Of a stretch of 17,990 nt of DNA, positions 1 through 8,515 are shown in pieces. Under the pieces are notes generated by a model. It made no database searches. It saw nothing but the letters and a program-made list of their open reading frames with translations, and was not told the origin of the DNA. The DNA lies in assembly GCA_017453605.1 (NCBI GenBank), contig JAFTEP010000259.1:1-17990 (forward strand). The letters run 5' to 3'. Origin of the DNA: Clostridia bacterium (GTDB lineage: Bacteria; Bacillota; Clostridia; Oscillospirales; SIG627). Both the position numbers and the translations under genes were made by a program. Positions within the stretch are counted from its first letter, which is position 1. Every line of letters begins with the position of its first letter.

Positions 1-2
1 AG

Positions 3-3000
3 GTCGTTCTCGGAGATCCGGACGAGCCCGACAAGGGAGAAGTCTTCACCTACTTCTTCAATCCGTACTTTGCCAAGACGGTGCGTCCCGTTCCCAACGA
101 CTTCGCGGGCGGCCTTGAGATCTCGGATTCCGAGCAGATCTCGGTGCGTTCGGCGCGCCATCTGTACGATCTGAGCCTGTATCACGACGTCTACGCGGAC
201 GAACTCGAGGGAAAGAACGTCACATTCCTTCAGGAGCGCGACATAAGCTACAGCGCATACGACTGGAAAAACTACTTCAACACGCTCGTCAGACTGGTCG
301 ACAGACAGGAGCCGATCGGACGCACCGACGCTCATCCTTTCAAGTCGAATTACAACGGCCAGTGCTATTCGATCAAGGACGTCAGCTTCGTTTCTCAGCA
401 CGACGACTACGTCGGACTGTTCGGATACAACGAGGGCGAGCTGAGAAACATCGTCGTCAGGACCGATTTCGACGCGGACAGCGACCGCAACTATCTGGTC
501 CAGCGCGTCGAGGATATCTCCACCAACTCCCGCGTCTATATGGGCGTCATCGCCGGATACAACGGCCCGAACGGCATCATCTACAACTGCGCCGCCGCCG
601 GATACTACATCGCGGGCTCCGACGGAACGATACACGCGTACAGCAACAGCCACGTCTATATCGGCGGTCTCGCGGGCGCCAACGAGGGACGCATCCAGAA
701 CTGCGCCTCCGACTGCCCGACGCTCAGAGTCTCCGCTCTTAACGCGGAGGGGTATATCGGCGGTTTCGTCGGCTCCAACAACAACTCGGGCATGATCTAC
801 AACTGCTACGCGCTCGGTCACATCAACGTGGCGTTCTCGCGCGGCGGTTCGGTCAACCTCAGCGGATTCGCCGGGATCAACAACGGCACGATCACCAATT
901 CCTACTGCGCAGTCTCTCTGCTCTCGGCGGGCGAGACCTCCGTCACCTACGCGTTCGCGCCCATCGGCGGAGCGGTCTCAAACAACTACTATCTCGACCG
1001 CGGCACCTACACATACGTCAACATCCTCCACTCCTACAGCAGCAACAGGGAGCGCACCGCCGGAGAATCCTGCACGAGAGGCGAACTGATCGCGCTTCGC
1101 GGAAGGGCGAGAGTCGACTCCGCGCACACCTTCAACTACCCCAACACGAAAGCGGCGGATCAGGCGTACCCCTACCGCGGCGTCGTGCGCGACCGCGCGG
1201 GAAGCTACGTCCACTACGGCGACTGGCAGGACGACGCTGTGCTCGGCACTCTCGGCGTTTTCTACTGGGAGCACGAGAGAAGCGGCGCCAACGACGGTTA
1301 TCACCTCACCTACATCGGCACGGACGAGGGTCTGAGCGACAGCGGCACCACCCTCTGCAACGAGCACGACGACGGCGGAATCATCACCGAATACGGATAC
1401 GGATACTACGTCAAGGTCGGACAGGAACAAAACGTCACCTCTACGCTGGAAAATCTCGTGTGGAGCGGCAGCGGAGCCATCAACACCGAAGCTCAGAGAC
1501 AGTTCCACATGCAGATGCAGGACTACACGTTCTATCCGTTCACGACAAAGACCGAGAGGACGGGCGACTACATCTGTCTTGACGGCGGCATGGACGACCG
1601 CGACGGAAAGCTCACCCTCTCCTTCACCAACGCCGCAAGCGAGACCACGGAATACGTCTATAATATCTCGCCGTTCTTTGCAAACGCGATAAGCTCGTCG
1701 AGATCCGGCAAAGTCACCTCATCAAGCGGAAAAGTCACCGATTTCAGCAAGCCGCTCGGAAGCGAAGAAAACCCCTACGAAGTCAGATCCATCGAACAGT
1801 TCCAGTTCATCAACTGGAACTGCGAGACCAAGAACTGCTCCACTCTCGTGACGGGCACGAGAGGCTCCGCCGGAAGCGGGAACTATCAGAAATTCCCGTA
1901 TCTGCAATACGCCACGGTGCTCGACAAGGGCGTCCAGACCAGATCCGCCGTCGAGGCTCTGAGACCGCCTCAGTTCTGGCTGCAGACTCACGACCTCCAC
2001 GGGTCTTCCGGGAAAGCCTCGACCCCGATCGCCGGGATGGCGACCTCCACCAGCGTCAGCAACGGCAGCTACAGAAACATCCTGTTCGCCTGGTTCGGCG
2101 GCAACTACGACGGCCAGAGCTACAAGATACAGGACGTCGACGTGATCTCCGACTCCTACACGGTCGGGCTCTTCGGAGTCGTCGCCGGAGCGAACATCAA
2201 AAACATCATCCTCTACGGAGACGGCACGAACGTAGTCAAGAGAGACACTCTGATCGCCGGAGGGCAGGTCGGGGAGAAGGTCGGCGCTTACCAGATCGGC
2301 GGACTGATCGGGATCGCGTACGAATACAAGTCGTCGACGATCTCCAACAAGATCTCCAACTGCGCGATCGCGGGATACAAGGTCATCGACGGGAGCACGA
2401 ACCAGCAGGGCGCCGGAACGGCGAACGTCGGCGGACTGATCGGTCTTGCGAACATCAACCTCGACGGCTGTTCGTCGGTCGTCGACGTCGTCCTCGACTG
2501 CACCCACGACAACGGTCATATGTGCTGGGGAAGCTATTTCCGCATAGGCGGGCTCACCGGCTCCGCGGGCGCTCCGGGAGCGCAGGTCTACGTCAGAAAC
2601 TGCTATACCGGCGGAAGCATCTCCGTGACTGACAGGACCCTGAACGAGAGACCGACCAGATTCGACGGCAACGGCTTCGCGCTGCGCGACTCCGGAAGCG
2701 TCGGCTACTCGTCCAACCTCTTCATCTCCGGAATGGTCGGCGGCTCCTACGCGCCGAACATCTCAAACTTCTCCGACAACGAATCGAACAGGCCGGACGG
2801 CACCGCCAACATCGAGAACTGCTACACCTACATTCAGCTCCCGGATCTCGAGGGAACGATCAGATCGGTGTCGCTGTTCGCGAGCCAGGCCGACCGTTAC
2901 AACCGCGCCTCGGAATTGAGGATTACCAACTGCTACTACCTGTCGAGCATCGCCGAGAACATCCGCCATCCCGACAGGAACGACCCGACGACCTGGCCGA

Positions 3001-6000
3001 GCTACTTCTTCGTGAGCTCCAAGAATCTCGTGAGCGGAGGCAAAGCTCCGACGGAAGCGGAATGGGCGATCCTCCGCGACGAGGACGGAACGGCGGATCC
3101 CGTTCAGAGAGCCGCGCTGATCGACAAATTCAAGAACCTCGTCATAAGCGAGGAAGAATTCACCGCGATGCTCAACGGCAATCTGAGCTGTCTTAAAAAG
3201 TACCTCAACAATCAGCAGGATAACCCCGCGGCTCCTCTGCCCTCGCCCGCGACCGGCATCGACTTCGGCGCGCTCGGCGATCAGAGCGACACGGCGTCGA
3301 ACATGGCCGCGAGACTCAACTCCGGCACCGACGTCTGGACCTGGGTCACCGTCACCGAGGGTATGGGCGCGCAGATCGACGGCAAATACTCCTTCTCGAG
3401 CAATCCCGCTCAGAGCGGCAAGAACTACCCGTTCCCGACTGTCATAACCCAGAAGGACACGACCTACGCCTCGGACGTCAACGTGCATTACGGCGAATGG
3501 CCGATAGACGGAGTGTACTGGGCGGAGGGTCTCGCCGAAATGGATATCTTCGACGATATGACGTCCTCCGGCTGGGCCGAGAAAGAGTTCACTCTTATCG
3601 ACACCAAGGGTCTGCTCGACGCATCCGGGATCACTCTCGACAGCTTCAGCGTGACGCCGGGAAGCATCGGACAGATCGTCGCTGTCGACAAGGGCGATCC
3701 GACTCACATAAAAGTGACAGTCCGCGCCAAAAAAGACGGAGCCGTGACCGTGACGGAGAACGTGAGCGGCACTCAGGCCTCGTTCATCGTCAATATCACT
3801 TCAAACCTCATCATTTCCTCCGAACCCGATCACGTCAAGAACTATGCCTCTACTTCGTCCGAGGCGCTCCTTACCGCGCGTTCCATGAGCGGAACGGATT
3901 TCTCCGACGCCGGAGAATGGAGCGTGGCGGAGAATCCGCTCATAGAGATCGTCGCCGATCCCTCTCAGCCCAACAGACTGACAGTAACACACGATCAGCC
4001 CTGCGCGATCAACCCCGAGACCACGTTCAGATACTCGTATAACGGCGTTCAGTACGTCTTCGGCGGCTTCCTGCCGATCCAGACATACGGCTTCCTGGGG
4101 CTCGCGCCTATATCCTCACTCAACGCGGACGGATATTATTCCGTCGCGGAGCGCGTTCCTTCCGGAAACGCGGTCGGCGAAACGAAGACCTACTCCGTGA
4201 ACGCTCCCTCCCTGCCCGAAAGCTCCGACGGCGAGTTCTACATCTACGAAGCAATTTCCGACGAGGCGCTCTACTATATCGACGTCAACACCGTCACGGT
4301 CTCCTTCACCGACGCGCTCAGCCAGCCTCACGTCTGCGTCTACACGATAAACGCCGACGGAGAAGGCGTCGCGGCTGACGGAAGCGAGGATCTGTTTGAA
4401 ATACTGATCCACGATCCGGCGTCCTTTGATTCGGACCTGAATTACAACTATCTGCCCGGCAGCATAAGATACAAGGGCGACGGAGCAGCGCCGGAAGTCT
4501 CTCTCGAGATCGTCCTCAATCACGGCGAAGACTTCGTGATGAACGGCGAGGACAAGGAATTCACCGTCTATACGCTGAGAACGACTTTCAGAACGCACAA
4601 CTATCAGGTCACTTTCAAGCCCAACGGCGGTTCGGGAACGACGTCTCCCATAAGGACTCCCGCCGGAGACATCACTCTCCCCTCCTGCGGCTTTGAGAAG
4701 ACCGGCTACAGCTTCATCGGATGGGAAGACCTCAACGGAACAGTCTGCCAGCCCGGCGAAAGCTATCTTGTCAACGGCGACGCGGATTTCACCGCCCTCT
4801 GGGCGCCGATCGGCTACACGGTGGTCTTCGATCCCGCGTTCACCACGGATCAGACGATGGCGCCGATGACGTTCGTCTACGACGAGGCGCAGACGCTGAC
4901 TGCAAACACGTTCACAAGACCCGGCCACATCTTCATGGGCTGGTCCCTGCGCTCGGGCGGAACTGTCGCCCACGCCGACGCGGAAGCTGTGATGAATCTT
5001 TCCGATACCGACGGCGCGACGGTGACTCTCTACGCAAGATGGGGCGCAAGCTTCACCGTCACACTCCGTTCGAACAACTCTTTGGCAGATCCCGACCAGG
5101 TCTTCAGCGTCATAAGCGGATTCACCGAGACCCTCGAAGGCTACACCAAGCCCGAAGAAGAAGGCTATATCCTCGTCGGCTGGTTCACCGCCGCCGACGA
5201 CGGCATCAAGATCCTGAACGAGGACGCTTCGATCGCAAACGCCATCCCGGGCTACACGACCTTCGCCGTCTTCTCGCCAACAGAGGATCGCGTTCTCTAC
5301 GCTCACTGGCGCGAGATCCCGAAGCTCACACTCGATCCAAACACCGGCGACCCCTCCGACGTCCCGCAGGTCTTTGTGATACCCGACGGAGCGTTCGTGA
5401 CGGAGCTTTCCGGCTACGCCGCGCCCGCCGACAGGGACGGATATATCTTTGAAGGATGGTTCACCGATGCTTCCGGCGGAACGCTCACCGTCAATCCTGA
5501 CGGCACGATCGCCGGGACCGTCGCGGGTTACACCGCGTTCGACGACGTGCTCCACTTCGAGCTCTCTCAGAGCAAGACCCTCTACGCGCACTGGTACAAG
5601 ATCCCCGTACTCACTCTCGACGCGAATACCGGTGATCCGACAGACGAGCCGCAGCTCTTCAATATCCCCGACGCCTCGGTCACCGAGCTTACAGGATACG
5701 TCGAGCCCGACAGGACGGGATACGTTTTCGACGGATGGTTCACCGAGGCATCCGACGGAACGAAGGTCCTCGACGCGGACGGCACGATCACCGAAGCGGC
5801 AGAGGGCTACACCGACGGAACTCACTTCACCCTCACCGAAGACAAGACGCTATACGCGCACTGGACCAAGATCCCCGCGCTCATCCTCAACGTCAATCTG
5901 CCCGGCACGGGAACGATCGAATATCCGATCTCAGGCGAAAACGTGAGCGTTCCCGAAGGCTACGCCGCGCCCGATCTTGAAGGCTGCACGCTTCTCGGCT

Positions 6001-6974
6001 GGTACACCGAAGCGGACGGCGGAGAGCTTGTCCTCAACGCGGACGGCACTGTCGCCGCGGCGGTCGCAGGCTACACCGACGGAACGTATATCACGATCAC
6101 CGAGGACAAGACGCTCTACGGACACTGGAACGTGCCCACAAAGGTCTATCTTGTCAGCGACGGAGTGACGACGGAATTCGACTCGACAGACTTCGCGACT
6201 TCGTCGGCTCCCGCCGGATATACCGCTCCTTCGGGTCTCTACAGCTACGGATATACCTTCGAGGGCTGGTACGGACTCAACTCGAGCGACGAATACGTCA
6301 AGGTCCTCAAGGATTGGGGCGCGCTCGAAGCCGACAACGTCGACGGATTCGTGACGGACGGAGTCCTGAGACCCGGCGTGACGCTCTACGCGAAGTGGAC
6401 GACGACCGCAAATTCCGTCGACTACACTCCCGACGCCGCCGATCTCGCGCTCGCCGGAGGCTGGAACAAGGCGATCCCGAACGTCAACTGGGATCTCGGA
6501 GACTACATCGAAGTCACGATGCGGCTCCACAAAGGAACTCAGCTGAAGCAGAACGTCATCTCGTTCGGTCTGAGCTGGCAGGATCTGTATAACTTCAACA
6601 AGAATCAGTCGGCGTTCCACCTCACCTATCCGAGAAACAACAACTCCAACACCGTGCTCCGCGTCACCGAAATGCTCGCTCAGAAGAACGTCGAGAGGTT
6701 CTACGGCGACGGAAAATACGTCACCGTCAGACTCTCGAAGGACGGTCTGTTCCTGAGCAACGCTTACGACGCGCCCGGCGAAGAGCTCACCTTCACGGAG
6801 GCCCTGCACGCGACCGACGCGGCATACAATAACAACTACCACGATCTGATCGAGAACCGAATTGCGACCGGAAACGGACAGATGATCTTCGTCGGAAACA
6901 TCCAGGGCACACAGCGCAGCGAAGCGACGGACTACTCCGTCACGCTCGTCAAGCCCGCCGAGATCTACGGCTGA
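3..6974 (+). CDS. Giant GLUG / InlB-repeat surface protein, 3' part (N-terminus off window)
   Basis: The frame is open from the left edge, so 2,323 residues are visible and the true start is upstream; the GTG at 81 is only the first internal start-like codon. Order of regions: GLUG/beta-helix unit A (about 114-1271), linker, GLUG unit B (about 1770-3527), two Ig-like beta segments (about 3561-4090), a beta-rich stretch, seven InlB B / Flg_new-type repeats (4602-6405), and a C-terminal domain (about 6420-6971) that looks like a lectin/LamG-type beta-sandwich. GLUG motifs such as YIGGLAG, YTVGLFG and YQIGGLIG recur. There is no LPXTG motif, SLH domain or C-terminal membrane helix, so sortase anchoring is unlikely. 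It ends 37 bases before the first pilin-like gene, which has its own strong RBS, so it is probably in the same operon. I infer an extracellular adhesin, possibly held at a pilus tip; the ligand is unknown. Fold and location are well supported; the adhesin role is inference. Confidence 0.88.
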   Translation, partial: VVLGDPDEPDKGEVFTYFFNPYFAKTVRPVPNDFAGGLEISDSEQISVRSARHLYDLSLYHDVYADELEGKNVTFLQERDISYSAYDWKNYFNTLVRLVDRQEPIGRTDAHPFKSNYNGQCYSIKDVSFVSQHDDYVGLFGYNEGELRNIVVRTDFDADSDRNYLVQRVEDISTNSRVYMGVIAGYNGPNGIIYNCAAAGYYIAGSDGTIHAYSNSHVYIGGLAGANEGRIQNCASDCPTLRVSALNAEGYIGGFVGSNNNSGMIYNCYALGHINVAFSRGGSVNLSGFAGINNGTITNSYCAVSLLSAGETSVTYAFAPIGGAVSNNYYLDRGTYTYVNILHSYSSNRERTAGESCTRGELIALRGRARVDSAHTFNYPNTKAADQAYPYRGVVRDRAGSYVHYGDWQDDAVLGTLGVFYWEHERSGANDGYHLTYIGTDEGLSDSGTTLCNEHDDGGIITEYGYGYYVKVGQEQNVTSTLENLVWSGSGAINTEAQRQFHMQMQDYTFYPFTTKTERTGDYICLDGGMDDRDGKLTLSFTNAASETTEYVYNISPFFANAISSSRSGKVTSSSGKVTDFSKPLGSEENPYEVRSIEQFQFINWNCETKNCSTLVTGTRGSAGSGNYQKFPYLQYATVLDKGVQTRSAVEALRPPQFWLQTHDLHGSSGKASTPIAGMATSTSVSNGSYRNILFAWFGGNYDGQSYKIQDVDVISDSYTVGLFGVVAGANIKNIILYGDGTNVVKRDTLIAGGQVGEKVGAYQIGGLIGIAYEYKSSTISNKISNCAIAGYKVIDGSTNQQGAGTANVGGLIGLANINLDGCSSVVDVVLDCTHDNGHMCWGSYFRIGGLTGSAGAPGAQVYVRNCYTGGSISVTDRTLNERPTRFDGNGFALRDSGSVGYSSNLFISGMVGGSYAPNISNFSDNESNRPDGTANIENCYTYIQLPDLEGTIRSVSLFASQADRYNRASELRITNCYYLSSIAENIRHPDRNDPTTWPSYFFVSSKNLVSGGKAPTEAEWAILRDEDGTADPVQRAALIDKFKNLVISEEEFTAMLNGNLSCLKKYLNNQQDNPAAPLPSPATGIDFGALGDQSDTASNMAARLNSGTDVWTWVTVTEGMGAQIDGKYSFSSNPAQSGKNYPFPTVITQKDTTYASDVNVHYGEWPIDGVYWAEGLAEMDIFDDMTSSGWAEKEFTLIDTKGLLDASGITLDSFSVTPGSIGQIVAVDKGDPTHIKVTVRAKKDGAVTVTENVSGTQASFIVNITSNLIISSEPDHVKNYASTSSEALLTARSMSGTDFSDAGEWSVAENPLIEIVADPSQPNRLTVTHDQPCAINPETTFRYSYNGVQYVFGGFLPIQTYGFLGLAPISSLNADGYYSVAERVPSGNAVGETKTYSVNAPSLPESSDGEFYIYEAISDEALYYIDVNTVTVSFTDALSQPHVCVYTINADGEGVAADGSEDLFEILIHDPASFDSDLNYNYLPGSIRYKGDGAAPEVSLEIVLNHGEDFVMNGEDKEFTVYTLRTTFRTHNYQVTFKPNGGSGTTSPIRTPAGDITLPSCGFEKTGYSFIGWEDLNGTVCQPGESYLVNGDADFTALWAPIGYTVVFDPAFTTDQTMAPMTFVYDEAQTLTANTFTRPGHIFMGWSLRSGGTVAHADAEAVMNLSDTDGATVTLYARWGASFTVTLRSNNSLADPDQVFSVISGFTETLEGYTKPEEEGYILVGWFTAADDGIKILNEDASIANAIPGYTTFAVFSPTEDRVLYAHWREIPKLTLDPNTGDPSDVPQVFVIPDGAFVTELSGYAAPADRDGYIFEGWFTDASGGTLTVNPDGTIAGTVAGYTAFDDVLHFELSQSKTLYAHWYKIPVLTLDANTGDPTDEPQLFNIPDASVTELTGYVEPDRTGYVFDGWFTEASDGTKVLDADGTITEAAEGYTDGTHFTLTEDKTLYAHWTKIPALILNVNLPGTGTIEYPISGENVSVPEGYAAPDLEGCTLLGWYTEADGGELVLNADGTVAAAVAGYTDGTYITITEDKTLYGHWNVPTKVYLVSDGVTTEFDSTDFATSSAPAGYTAPSGLYSYGYTFEGWYGLNSSDEYVKVLKDWGALEADNVDGFVTDGVLRPGVTLYAKWTTTANSVDYTPDAADLALAGGWNKAIPNVNWDLGDYIEVTMRLHKGTQLKQNVISFGLSWQDLYNFNKNQSAFHLTYPRNNNSNTVLRVTEMLAQKNVERFYGDGKYVTVRLSKDGLFLSNAYDAPGEELTFTEALHATDAAYNNNYHDLIENRIATGNGQMIFVGNIQGTQRSEATDYSVTLVKPAEIYG
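114..1271 (+). repeat. GLUG/beta-helix unit A within the giant protein
   Basis: Protein-level repeat unit. It opens with VRSARHLYDLS (from 144), continues with a YNGQCYSIKDV segment (about 351) that leads into the GLUG motifs YVGLFGYNEG, YMGVIAGYN, YIGGLAGANEG, YIGGFVGSN and LSGFAGINNG, and closes with YPYRGVV and YVHYGDW...GVFYWE (1206-1271). The same order recurs in unit B, so the two appear to be an old, diverged tandem duplication. Confidence 0.75.
1770..3527 (+). repeat. GLUG/beta-helix unit B within the giant protein
   Basis: Second copy of the module. It opens with NPYEVRSIEQFQF (1770), then FGGNYDGQSYKIQDV (2094), GLUG motifs YTVGLFGVVAG, YQIGGLIG, NVGGLIG, FRIGGLTG and FISGMVGG, and closes with NYPFPTVI and VHYGEWPIDGVYWAE (3483-3527). 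It is about 200 residues longer than unit A, mostly from expanded loops between the GLUG motifs and an insertion after about 2940. Confidence 0.75.
4602..6405 (+). repeat. Seven tandem InlB B / Flg_new-type repeats (Listeria-Bacteroides repeat family)
   Basis: Each repeat has the GYxFxGW core and ends in LYAxW. The terminal Trp codons fall at 4800, 5040, 5307, 5592, 5862, 6126 and 6396, giving periods of 240, 267, 285, 270, 264 and 270 bases. Repeats 3-6 are the most alike, sharing IPxLTLDxNTGDP starts and TEDKTLYAHW ends. The family is common in adhesins and surface proteins of Firmicutes and Bacteroides and probably acts as a stalk. These repeats are longer than the usual unit of about 70 residues (see findings). 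Confidence 0.9.
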
Positions 6975-7011
6975 TATCCCCGAAAAACAAAAAACGAAAG
7001 GAGGCGTCGGA

Positions 7012-7614
7012 ATGAACGCGCTCAAGAAACTCCGCAGCCGCAAAGGCGCGGCGGTGATCTACGCTCTGCTGTTTCTGTTGACGGCGACGATGGTCAGCGT
7101 CCTAATTCTCGACGCCTCCGTCACCACGGCAAAAAGGCTTCACGACGACAAGGTCTGGGAGCAGGACTACCTCTCTCTGACCTCCGCCGGAAAGCTGATA
7201 AAGGAATGTCTTGAAAACACGCTCTGCAACGTGACGACCGGCACGAACAGCGAAACGGGACTTCCCGAGATCACGGTCTCGGCGCAGGGTCCGTTTGCCG
7301 GGATAATAGAAAACGCCGTCCGCAGAGCCGTCGCTTCCGGCGGAAGCGACCCCTATCATTCGGCGTTCACAATAGATCCCGAAGACGCGAGCGGGATCTT
7401 CAGGCCTGTCAGCGCAGACTTTTCGATCATCCCTGACCAGACGGAGATCCCCGGCGGCGCGCCCGAGGACAGCTACAAGATAAGCGCCGTCCTCACCTAT
7501 GAGGGCAGCGATATGAAGCTGTATCTGACCGCCTCCGCCTCCCGTCAGTCCGAACCTCCGACCGACCACATCTCCTGGAGGGTCACGATGTCCACGAAGG
7601 AGGGTGCGGAATGA
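7012..7614 (+). CDS. PilX/GspK-like minor pilin-type protein
   Basis: 200 residues. A basic N-terminus (MNALKKLRSRKG) is followed by a hydrophobic helix at about residues 12-35 (AAVIYALLFLLTATMVSVLI) and an extracellular globular part. The K-G|AAVIYALLFLLT pattern matches the N-terminus of PilX-type minor pilins. Like PilX and GspK, it lacks the Glu at mature position 5 that most pilins carry. The start is secured by AAAGGAGG at 6997-7004, seven bases before the ATG. The gene overlaps the next by ATGA, implying translational coupling. Family knowledge: GspK/PilX-type subunits cap or prime the pilus or pseudopilus tip. Its position directly after the giant surface protein recalls the pilX-pilY1 pair. 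The pilin-like anchor is seen; the tip role is inferred. Confidence 0.72.
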   Translation: MNALKKLRSRKGAAVIYALLFLLTATMVSVLILDASVTTAKRLHDDKVWEQDYLSLTSAGKLIKECLENTLCNVTTGTNSETGLPEITVSAQGPFAGIIENAVRRAVASGGSDPYHSAFTIDPEDASGIFRPVSADFSIIPDQTEIPGGAPEDSYKISAVLTYEGSDMKLYLTASASRQSEPPTDHISWRVTMSTKEGAE

Positions 7615-7919
7615 AAAGACTTTGTTCAAAGAGCGGCGAATCTATCACGGAAACGCTCATCGCCATCCTCATGATCTCTCTGACTTTTCTCTTCCTCGCC
7701 TCCGCGGTCGTGACCGCCGCAAAAGCGAACGAAGCGATAAAGCATAACGAGATAAACCTCGTCATCGAATCCGCGCCCGAAGACGCGGGAGAGATCACCG
7801 TCAACATAGAATACACTGCGGGGTCTACCGATCACACGGTCACTCTCACCGCCAATATGTTCCGTTACGACGAAGAAGGCTATTGCTATTATGAATACGA
7901 CTATGTTCCGGCGCCTTAA
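7611..7919 (+). CDS. Small prepilin-like protein (PilV/GspI-like minor pilin)
   Basis: 102 residues. The N-terminus MKRLCSKSG|ESITETLIA carries a prepilin peptidase site: Gly at -1, Glu at mature position 5, and a hydrophobic helix (about residues 14-37) beginning in the motif. The mature exported part is short, only about 60 residues after the helix, with one likely beta-strand pair and a Tyr-rich tail (CYYEYDYV). AAGGAGGG at 7597-7604, six bases before the ATG, sets the start, which lies in an ATGA overlap with the preceding gene. It overlaps the next gene by up to 29 bases. Placement between PilX/GspK-like and PilW/GspJ-like genes suggests a GspI/PilV counterpart. It is shorter than usual minor pilins but shows no sign of breakage. 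Confidence 0.75.
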   Translation: MKRLCSKSGESITETLIAILMISLTFLFLASAVVTAAKANEAIKHNEINLVIESAPEDAGEITVNIEYTAGSTDHTVTLTANMFRYDEEGYCYYEYDYVPAP

Positions 7920-8463
7920 AGCGAAAGCGAAGAGCCGCCGAGGCGTCTCGCTCGCCGAAATGCTGATCGCAACGCTTCTTCTCGTTCTCGTCAGCGGAGC
8001 GATGGTGACCGGCGTTCTGTTCGCGAGTACGAGCTTCTCAAAGTCGATGATGCGCTCCGAATCAAAGGTGCTCTATTCGACACTCCAGAATGTGATAAAA
8101 AACGAACTTGCCAACACTAAAACCGTCGTGCTCGGCGAAGCGAAGACCGACGGCTCGCGGCGGGTAGATAAGTTTTTCAGCCAGAACTACGCCTCGACGC
8201 TCGATCTGAGCAGCTTTAGGGTGATCCCTTCGGGACGCGAATACGGAGAGCTCGCGCTCGGGTCAGAAACGGAGGTGAACAGGCTTCTGAGCAGCTCCGC
8301 CTATACTTACGGCCTCGGCGCAAAAGTCGAGGTAAGCTACTTCGAGTCGGCGCCGGAGCGTTTCCGCGTCGTGCTCACGATCTGTTCGACGGACGGCACC
8401 GAGCTGATAAGCGAGCCGTTTGACGTCGTGCCTCTCAACGCAGTTACAAAACAGTATTCCTGA
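7891..8463 (+). CDS. PilW/GspJ-like prepilin (minor pilin)
   Basis: 190 residues. Basic leader, then RRG|VSLAEMLIATLLLVLVS: a clear prepilin cleavage/N-methylation motif with Glu at mature position 5, followed by a hydrophobic helix (about residues 18-40) and a globular domain of about 145 residues with alternating beta-like segments. Length and order suit a GspJ/PilW-type minor pilin. The start is uncertain: ATG 7891 (overlap of 29 bases; weak AGAAGG about 11 bases upstream) or ATG 7903 (overlap 17 bases). Both give the same mature protein. It is the last gene of the pilin-like cassette; a weak hairpin and T-run follow. No pilus ATPase, platform protein or prepilin peptidase is in the window, so these must lie upstream or elsewhere if the machine is functional. 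Confidence 0.78.
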   Translation: MNTTMFRRLKAKAKSRRGVSLAEMLIATLLLVLVSGAMVTGVLFASTSFSKSMMRSESKVLYSTLQNVIKNELANTKTVVLGEAKTDGSRRVDKFFSQNYASTLDLSSFRVIPSGREYGELALGSETEVNRLLSSSAYTYGLGAKVEVSYFESAPERFRVVLTICSTDGTELISEPFDVVPLNAVTKQYS

Positions 8464-8469
8464 CTTTTC

Positions 8470-8504
8470 AGCTCGCGCAGATCATTTTCAACTCGGGCTT
8501 TTTT
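8470..8504 (+). terminator. Possible weak intrinsic terminator after the pilin-like cassette
   Basis: AGCTCG (8470-8475) can pair with CGGGCT (8494-8499; six pairs including one G-U), followed by five more T residues. The loop is 18 bases, which is large, so the call is weak. It would partly separate the pilin cassette from the DUF2974 gene. Confidence 0.3.
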
Positions 8505-8515
8505 GGTAGAGTGAA

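Noticed and set aside
4116..5825. A 569-codon open frame on the minus strand, and similar long antisense frames at 2763-3707, 5931-7043 and 9286-10431
   Set aside because: They lie wholly or almost wholly opposite strongly supported genes, have low-complexity Val/Arg/Asp/Glu-rich products with no family features, and follow from GC-rich codon use on the opposite strand.
4602..6405. Regular 264-285-base repeats that could suggest a satellite or CRISPR-like array
   Set aside because: The repeats are diverged in DNA, stay in one reading frame and encode InlB/Flg_new protein repeats; there are no identical short repeats with unique spacers.
8420..8450. A sigma-70-like promoter (TTGACG ... TACAAA) upstream of the DUF2974 gene
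   Set aside because: The spacing is 19 bases, the -10 matches only four of six positions, and it sits inside the end of the preceding coding region; support is too weak.
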